Of a DNA stretch of 12,457 nucleotides, positions 8,524 to 12,457 are shown in pieces. Origin of the DNA: Ruminococcus sp. UBA6407 (lineage in GTDB: Bacteria > Bacillota > Clostridia > Oscillospirales > Ruminococcaceae); NCBI GenBank assembly GCA_002438605.1, contig DJPR01000024.1:1-12457 (forward strand), written 5' to 3'. Made by a program: the position numbers and the translations under genes. The notes under the pieces were generated by a model that searched no databases, was not told the origin of the DNA, and saw only the letters and a list, made by a program, of their open reading frames with translations. Within the stretch, counting starts at the first letter, position 1. Each line of letters starts with the position of its first letter.

Positions 8524-8559
8524 ACGGTGTTTAATTCAGTAAACACCGTTTTTTATTTT
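8524..8559 (+). terminator. Rho-independent terminator of ireB
   Basis: ACGGTGTTTA (8524-8533) and TAAACACCGT (8540-8549) form a perfect 10-bp stem with a 6-base loop, followed by TTTTT-A-TTTT. It lies 20 bases after the ireB stop, so little transcription should pass into the next gene. Confidence 0.92.
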
Positions 8560-8592
8560 GAATATTAGACCTTGTTCTTACAATAAATTCCA

Positions 8593-8621
8593 CTGATATA
8601 ATTGATTTATCTGCTTATAAT
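8593..8621 (+). promoter_or_regulatory. Predicted promoter of the PdaA-like gene
   Basis: CTGATA (8593-8598), a 17-base spacer and TATAAT (8616-8621) give a plausible promoter with a start near 8628, the first base of a small hairpin. A second TATAAT at 8597-8602 lacks a good -35 at standard spacing. Because ireB ends at a strong terminator, a promoter is expected here. Confidence 0.45.
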
Positions 8622-8627
8622 ATTAAA

Positions 8628-8642
8628 GCAGCGGAAAGCTGC
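8628..8642 (+). other. Short stem-loop at the predicted 5' end of the PdaA-like mRNA
   Basis: GCAGC-GGAAA-GCTGC is a perfect 5-bp GC-rich stem in AT-rich surroundings, about 26 bases before the ATG and upstream of the ribosome binding site (AAGGA, 8653-8657). No T-run follows, so it is not a terminator. It could be a 5' stabilising hairpin; this is inference. Confidence 0.4.
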
Positions 8643-8667
8643 AATCAGCATTAAGGAATTTTGATTT

Positions 8668-9408
8668 ATGAAAAAATTAACCTTAACTACAGCCGCAGCT
8701 GCAGCAATACTGTACCTAAACAGTTTAACTGCATTTGCTGCCGACACTACTAAGCATGGCTATGGTCAAGGGACTGCTGTTGATAATTTAAATCGTCCTA
8801 CAGGAGCAATCGAATTCAACTCACAGTACAGCGAAATTGATGCCTACGCTTTATCTGAAGCTGAAAACAGAATAATCCTTACTTTTGACCAAGGCTATGA
8901 AAACGGATATACAGACGATATTCTTGATGTTCTGAAAGAAAAAAACGTCACTGCAATTTTTTTCCTGACAGGTGACTATGCCCGCAAGGAAAAGGATCTT
9001 GTTAATCGAATGATAGCAGAAGGACACGTTCTTGGAAATCATGGTATGAAACATGCAAGTCTGCCAACACTTACAGAGGTTGAAGCAGAAGAAGAAATAA
9101 TGTCACTTCATCAGTTTGTATTGGACGAATATAACTATGAAATGCAGTATTTCAGATGTCCTTGCGGAGAATATTCGGAAGAGTCACTTGAGCATTTGCA
9201 GAAACTCGGTTATAAAACACTGTTCTGGAGCTACGCTTATGTGGACTGGAAAACTGACAGTCAGCCGTCAGCCGGCGAAGGCTTTGAAAAGCTCACAGAA
9301 TCAGCTCATGGAGGAGAAATATTATTGCTTCACTCCGTATCTCAGACAAATGCTCAGATTTTAGGTGACGTTATAGACAATTTCCGTCAGCAGGGTTTTG
9401 TTGTATAA
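8668..9408 (+). CDS. Secreted PdaA-like polysaccharide (peptidoglycan) deacetylase, CE4
   Basis: This 246-residue exported NodB-domain protein most resembles B. subtilis PdaA, which N-deacetylates muramic acid during delta-lactam formation in spore cortex. Residues 1-24 form a signal peptide (Lys2-3, Ala-rich core, AFA cleavage region). The PdaA signature TFDQGYENGY (72-81) has catalytic Asp74, with Gln75 where classical CE4 enzymes have a second Asp and PdaA has Asn. Other motifs are NHGMKH (metal ligands His125 and His129), FWSYAYVDWK (187-195) and LLHSVS with His222. The usual RPPRG loop reads RCPCG (163-167). It stops at QQGFVV, slightly short of typical PdaA C-termini. It has AAGGA 10 bases before the ATG and shares a bidirectional terminator with the convergent EAL gene. 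The family is clear; the exact substrate, and any role in spores rather than vegetative wall, is inferred. Confidence 0.87.
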   Translation: MKKLTLTTAAAAAILYLNSLTAFAADTTKHGYGQGTAVDNLNRPTGAIEFNSQYSEIDAYALSEAENRIILTFDQGYENGYTDDILDVLKEKNVTAIFFLTGDYARKEKDLVNRMIAEGHVLGNHGMKHASLPTLTEVEAEEEIMSLHQFVLDEYNYEMQYFRCPCGEYSEESLEHLQKLGYKTLFWSYAYVDWKTDSQPSAGEGFEKLTESAHGGEILLLHSVSQTNAQILGDVIDNFRQQGFVV

Positions 9409-9411
9409 TAA

Positions 9412-9447
9412 AAAATGCAGAGAACTGATTAAAGTTCTCTGCATTTT
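9412..9447. terminator. Bidirectional terminator between pdaA-like and EAL genes
   Basis: ATGCAGAGAACT (9415-9426) and AGTTCTCTGCAT (9433-9444) form a perfect 12-bp stem with a 6-base loop. A-runs on the left and T-runs on the right extend it to 15 bp and give a U-tail on either strand. It lies 3 bases after one stop codon and 13 bases after the other, so it probably serves both genes. Confidence 0.88.
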
Positions 9448-9460
9448 ATTACATAATATA

Positions 9461-12112
9461 TCAAACCAAATAGCATTCTTTTAGTAACCGTTCTTCAAAC
9501 TTATCACGAGGAAGCGGCTTATCAAAGAAATATCCTTGAGCCTGTTCGCATTTTAGCTGTTTAAGATAATTTATCTGTTCAATTGTTTCAACGCCCTCAG
9601 ATATTACCTCTAATTTAAGTTCCTTTGCCATAGAAATTATATTTTTAAGTATAACCTTTTCACGCTCATCATTTACTTTTTCATCGGCAATGAAAGATTT
9701 ATCCAGCTTCAACACATTAAAGTCCATGTTTTTAAGCATATTTATTGAAGAATAACCTGTTCCGAAATCATCAAGTGAGGCACTGAATCCGTTTTCTTTA
9801 AGCTGTTTTAACAAATCCCTGAATTTTCGATCATTTTCCATACAGCAAGTTTCAGTGAATTCAATTTCAAGGTATTCAATAGGCGTATCATACTTTTGGG
9901 CAATACTTTTTATTCGTTCTATAAATCCCGGAGTTTCCAGAGTTACCTTTGAAAAGTTTACTGAAACAATTACAGGTTTAATCCCATTGTCAATCCAGTT
10001 ACGAATTGAATGACATACCGACTCGTAAACATAAAAATCAATCTCATATATCATTCCGTTTTGCTCAAAAATAGGTATGAAAGACATAGGAGGCATTATT
10101 TTGCCGTTTTTCATCCATCTTGTTAAAGCTTCTGCTCCGACTATATGATAATTTTCAAGACTTACCTTAGGCTGAAAATAAACCAGAAATTCACCGTTCT
10201 CCAATGCAGGCTTCAAAGCACTTTCCAGTATTTTACGCTGTTCAAATGCAATTCGACTTTCATTTGTATAGTAAACTATATCAGCATCACGTTTTTGTCT
10301 GGTAAATCCGAAAGCAATACTTGCATTTTCAATAATTTCTACTGCATCACGAACATTAGGCTCTATCATATAAATTCCCATTCTGAAATTAATTTCAAAT
10401 TTAAAGAATATATCATTTACATTTATCTCACATGAAAGATTATTTATTTTTTCAATTCGCTGTTCAATATTTTCCTTTCTTACAAATACAAAGAAATTAT
10501 CACCGCCTGTTCGGGCAAAAGTTTCATTTTCGTCCAAAATCAGACGCAAGCTGTCTACAACGGTATGCAAAACAGCATTGCCTCTTTCAAAGCCTACTTT
10601 TGCATTAATTGACTTATATCGTTTTATATTCATAAAAATAACTGCATATTCGCTTAATTCCAATGTATTTCTGATACTGTTAAGCTTTTCTTTAAAGCCC
10701 ATTGCATTCAAGCATCCAAATCTTATATCATGAGTTTGAGCATATTTTGCTGTTTCCATACTCGAAAATCTGTTCATGTATGTATGCAGAGTTTCTGAAA
10801 CGAAACGTAAAGCCTTTTGCTTTCTCGGTGATAAAGCAACACTTCCGCTGCGTCTGTATATTTTATAAATATATACTTCATCTAAAATAGAATGCATTGT
10901 ATACTCTTCAAACGGTGTATCTTCATCGATTTCATAATTTACAGAATACAAAACCTGAGGAGTTTCATAATGTCCCCTCTGTATTCTTCTCAAAGTTACG
11001 CCACATATATCAAAATCATCAGCAATAAGTGAAAATGCACTTTGAGTAATATCAAGAGTCTGAAAGTTATAAAACATAATATCAACAAACTTAAACAGCC
11101 TGTCCATTAAGCTGATAAATTGTGCTGCATAATTTTCATCTGTTTTTGAATCACCGATCAATGAATCAGATGATATACGAATCTGATTTCCATTTTTTAT
11201 ATTTCCAGGCTGTTGATGAATGTTTTTAAACAGGTCTTTTTCTGCTTCGGAAATAAGACTTCTGATATTAATTCCATTTTCAGGATAATTAGATATTCCT
11301 ATATTTACATTAACAGAACAACATTTTTGTGAATCAATATCACTTGTTCTCACAAACCCGATAATTCCGTCACAATCGGCTTTAATCAGATCCTTTGACA
11401 TTTTTCTTTTTGATAAGAGGAAAAAACGTTCCTTGTCACGTCCGATAATATAATCGTTGCTGTATAATTTCCTTAACGATTCAGCAAATCTTCTTATATA
11501 TGCATCCGCATACTCATATCCGAGGTATTCTTCCACTGAAGCTATGTCAAGTATTTCAGCAATAATTAAAATTCCGTTTTTATATGTATCATTTTCAAGC
11601 ATAGAAGTGGATTTAGCACAAAAACCGTTAAAATTAAGCAATCGGGTTAAAGAATCTGTTTCAGCAGTTTCTTTAATACTTTCAATAATACTTTTTTCAT
11701 GATTAATATTATATATTCTTCCAATGATGCATGTTATTCTGCCGTTTTCGTCTATACTTTTGCAGTCGGCACGATACCAGCATAAAGAATTTTCAAAAAA
11801 TGATGAACGGAATTCAATTGATGATTTTTTTGACATTATAAAAAGCTGTCTGAAAGAATGCAGAAATGTATCAACATTATCTTTGGCAATAACATCATTT
11901 TTATAAATTTCTGACATGAAATCATTAATTGTCTGATCAGATTTGAATAGTCCGTTTTTTGCACCGATAAAAACTAATATATCCTGTTTTACATCATACT
12001 TAAAAAACTGTTCTTCTGCAACAGCAGTATAAATATCCAACATTTCATGCGGTAAATCAAAATTCTCTTTTTGAACTGAATTATCTGTATTATTTATCAT
12101 GCAGTCATTCAT
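9461..12112 (-). CDS. c-di-GMP phosphodiesterase with two degenerate GGDEF domains and an EAL domain
   Basis: This 883-residue protein has no evident membrane segment. Inferred order: PAS-like sensor (about 20-140), GGDEF-like domain 1 (about 150-300), a GAF-like region with a long connecting helix (about 325-460), GGDEF-like domain 2 (about 460-620), and EAL (about 622-880). The first signature reads GRDKERF (224-230), unlike GGDEF; the second reads GGDNF (536-540). Both have lost the catalytic Glu position, so cyclase activity is unlikely; GTP sensing is possible. The EAL domain keeps the known catalytic set: EALTRW (Glu662), VNFS, EFTET, DDFGTGYSS (Asp781, Asp782), KLDKSF (Lys802), EGVET and Gln857 in EQAQGYFF. 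It should hydrolyse c-di-GMP to pGpG and so influence adhesion, motility or matrix. The start at 12112 is preferred over 12160 because AAAGGA (12121-12126) lies 8 bases before it. The GAF and PAS calls are by shape only. Confidence 0.9.
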   Translation of the reverse strand: MNDCMINNTDNSVQKENFDLPHEMLDIYTAVAEEQFFKYDVKQDILVFIGAKNGLFKSDQTINDFMSEIYKNDVIAKDNVDTFLHSFRQLFIMSKKSSIEFRSSFFENSLCWYRADCKSIDENGRITCIIGRIYNINHEKSIIESIKETAETDSLTRLLNFNGFCAKSTSMLENDTYKNGILIIAEILDIASVEEYLGYEYADAYIRRFAESLRKLYSNDYIIGRDKERFFLLSKRKMSKDLIKADCDGIIGFVRTSDIDSQKCCSVNVNIGISNYPENGINIRSLISEAEKDLFKNIHQQPGNIKNGNQIRISSDSLIGDSKTDENYAAQFISLMDRLFKFVDIMFYNFQTLDITQSAFSLIADDFDICGVTLRRIQRGHYETPQVLYSVNYEIDEDTPFEEYTMHSILDEVYIYKIYRRSGSVALSPRKQKALRFVSETLHTYMNRFSSMETAKYAQTHDIRFGCLNAMGFKEKLNSIRNTLELSEYAVIFMNIKRYKSINAKVGFERGNAVLHTVVDSLRLILDENETFARTGGDNFFVFVRKENIEQRIEKINNLSCEINVNDIFFKFEINFRMGIYMIEPNVRDAVEIIENASIAFGFTRQKRDADIVYYTNESRIAFEQRKILESALKPALENGEFLVYFQPKVSLENYHIVGAEALTRWMKNGKIMPPMSFIPIFEQNGMIYEIDFYVYESVCHSIRNWIDNGIKPVIVSVNFSKVTLETPGFIERIKSIAQKYDTPIEYLEIEFTETCCMENDRKFRDLLKQLKENGFSASLDDFGTGYSSINMLKNMDFNVLKLDKSFIADEKVNDEREKVILKNIISMAKELKLEVISEGVETIEQINYLKQLKCEQAQGYFFDKPLPRDKFEERLLKECYLV

Positions 12113-12120
12113 ATTTCTCA

Positions 12121-12126
12121 TCCTTT
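12121..12126 (-). promoter_or_regulatory. Ribosome binding site deciding the EAL gene start
   Basis: AAAGGA on the minus strand lies 8 bases before the ATG at 12112. Another in-frame ATG at 12121 overlaps this site and cannot use it, and the ATG at 12160 lies in the loop of a predicted leader hairpin without a clear site. Confidence 0.75.
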
Positions 12127-12137
12127 CTGCATTGCTT

Positions 12138-12176
12138 TTTAAGGCTCCCCTACAAAACACGCAACTATGCCTTAAA
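12138..12176 (-). other. Leader stem-loop upstream of the EAL gene
   Basis: On the minus strand TTTAAGGC and GCCTTAAA form a perfect 8-bp stem around a 23-base loop, between the promoter and the ribosome binding site. The loop is relatively G/T-rich and contains GTAGGGGA. No T-run follows, so it is not a terminator. It does not match the c-di-GMP riboswitch patterns I know. It may be a regulatory or protective leader hairpin. Confidence 0.5.
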
Positions 12177-12210
12177 TTTATTCGACCAAAATTTTGTCAT
12201 ATTTTTTATT

Positions 12211-12239
12211 ATTATAGCATATCCAGTAAGTAATTTCAA
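12211..12239 (-). promoter_or_regulatory. Strong sigma-A-type promoter of the EAL gene
   Basis: On the minus strand TTGAAA (12239-12234), a 17-base spacer and a perfect TATAAT (12216-12211) form the promoter. Transcription would start near 12204, giving a leader of about 90 bases. Hexamers and spacing are identical to the ireB promoter. Confidence 0.78.
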
Positions 12240-12374
12240 TAGCATAACACAGTATAACTCCTCTTTTTATGAATTTTAACAATTTAGTTACATTTACATT
12301 ACCGTTACGATAAAGATTATGAGGCAAGTTGTAAAATAAAATGACACAAAAAAGAAGACTCAAAGAGAAACTCA

Positions 12375-12383
12375 TGGTATAAT
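12375..12383 (+). promoter_or_regulatory. Extended -10 promoter of the right-edge gene
   Basis: TGGTATAAT is an extended -10 element (TG at 12375-12376, TATAAT at 12378-12383). This fits the weak -35 region (AAGACT at 12355-12360). The start would be near 12390, inside the left arm of the inverted repeat. Confidence 0.6.
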
Positions 12384-12441
12384 GTAAGTGACTAAACAAA
12401 CACAACCAAAGGAGAATCACAATGAGTCACTTAAATTATAC
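12377..12441 (+). repeat. 17-bp inverted repeat enclosing the ribosome binding site and start codon
   Basis: The left arm (12377-12393) and right arm (12425-12441) are inverted copies with one mismatch (12384 against 12434) and a 31-base loop. The left arm contains the whole TATAAT and the probable transcription start. The loop contains AAAGGAG and the ATG. The right arm is the first coding sequence. A transcript entering from upstream could fold the full stem over the initiation region, whereas one starting near 12390 would keep only about four left-arm bases. Confidence 0.8.
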
Positions 12442-12457
12442 ACCCAAAAGCAAGAAA
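12422..12457 (+). CDS. Start of a probable transposase gene (IS30-like?), 3' partial
   Basis: Only 12 codons are visible (MSHLNYTPKSKK). They follow a good ribosome binding site (AAAGGAG, 12408-12414, 7 bases before ATG) and an extended -10 promoter. The short polar, Lys-rich start resembles N-termini of IS30-family transposases in Clostridia, and the read-through-blocking inverted repeat is the kind of control used by insertion sequences such as IS10 and IS50. That a gene begins here is well supported. That it is a transposase is an inference from very little sequence, and the IS30 label is a guess. Confidence 0.45.
   Translation, partial: MSHLNYTPKSKK

Larger units (their letters stand above)
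12113..12421. other. Intergenic region between EAL gene and right-edge gene
   Basis: This 309-base divergent stretch holds the EAL gene's ribosome binding site, leader hairpin and promoter (to 12239), then about 135 AT-rich bases with no gene I can support, then the right-edge gene's promoter and inverted repeat. If the right-edge gene is a transposase, the left end of the insertion sequence should lie between about 12240 and 12370. The tract GTTGTAAAATAAAATGACAC (12329-12348) is a candidate terminal repeat, but the other end is not in the window. Confidence 0.4.

Noticed and set aside
9380..9410. Frameshift truncating the PdaA-like protein at QQGFVV
   Set aside because: The protein ends after the last conserved helix, all catalytic motifs are complete and a terminator follows within three bases, so a naturally short C-terminus is simpler.
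12113..12204. c-di-GMP riboswitch in the leader of the EAL gene
   Set aside because: It was looked for because of the gene's function, but the conserved GEMM core and its paired helices are not visible; only a simple hairpin is present.
12178..12420. 80-codon open frame on the minus strand at the right edge
   Set aside because: It spans the EAL gene promoter and the right-edge promoter and inverted repeat, and shows no recognisable family or ribosome binding site.

Overview
The window is AT-rich bacterial DNA that looks like a fibre-degrading Ruminococcus or close relative (Oscillospiraceae, Clostridia). The main clue is a multimodular enzyme carrying a dockerin (GH11 xylanase, CBM22, dockerin, CE4 esterase), an architecture known from cellulosome-forming ruminococci. 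The paired GlgC/GlgD ADP-glucose pyrophosphorylase, an IreB-family protein, strong GGAGG ribosome binding sites and TTGAAA-N17-TATAAT promoters also point to Firmicutes. The species cannot be fixed from the sequence alone.

Layout. Bases 1-1773 (+) hold the 3' part of the xylanase/esterase gene; its N-terminus lies outside the window. It converges on a minus-strand glycogen operon, with two hairpin terminators between the genes (1821-1861 and 1889-1928). The operon is transcribed glgB (7754-5790), glgC (5699-4497), glgD (4484-3363), glgA (3346-1931). It makes ADP-glucose, polymerises it into alpha-1,4-glucan and branches the product. A 504-base divergent intergenic region (7755-8258) carries a plausible glgB promoter, a 10-bp palindrome and a strong promoter for ireB (8259-8504, +). 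ireB has its own terminator and is followed by a secreted PdaA-like polysaccharide deacetylase (8668-9408, +). One bidirectional hairpin (9412-9447) separates that gene from a large minus-strand c-di-GMP signalling protein (12112-9461): an intact EAL phosphodiesterase domain behind two degenerate GGDEF domains. At the right edge a new plus-strand gene begins at 12422, probably a transposase. Its promoter and first codons form the two arms of a long inverted repeat.

How the genes fit together. The xylanase/esterase would release xylo-oligosaccharides and strip acetyl groups outside the cell, and the glg operon would store surplus glucose as glycogen. IreB (a PASTA-kinase substrate in enterococci) and the PdaA-like protein both relate to the cell wall. 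The EAL protein would lower c-di-GMP. I see no single operon or defence system linking all of these.

The most unusual structure is the 17-bp inverted repeat (one mismatch) at the right edge, positioned to block translation of the mobile-element gene from read-through transcripts only. No tRNA, rRNA, CRISPR array or recognisable riboswitch was found.
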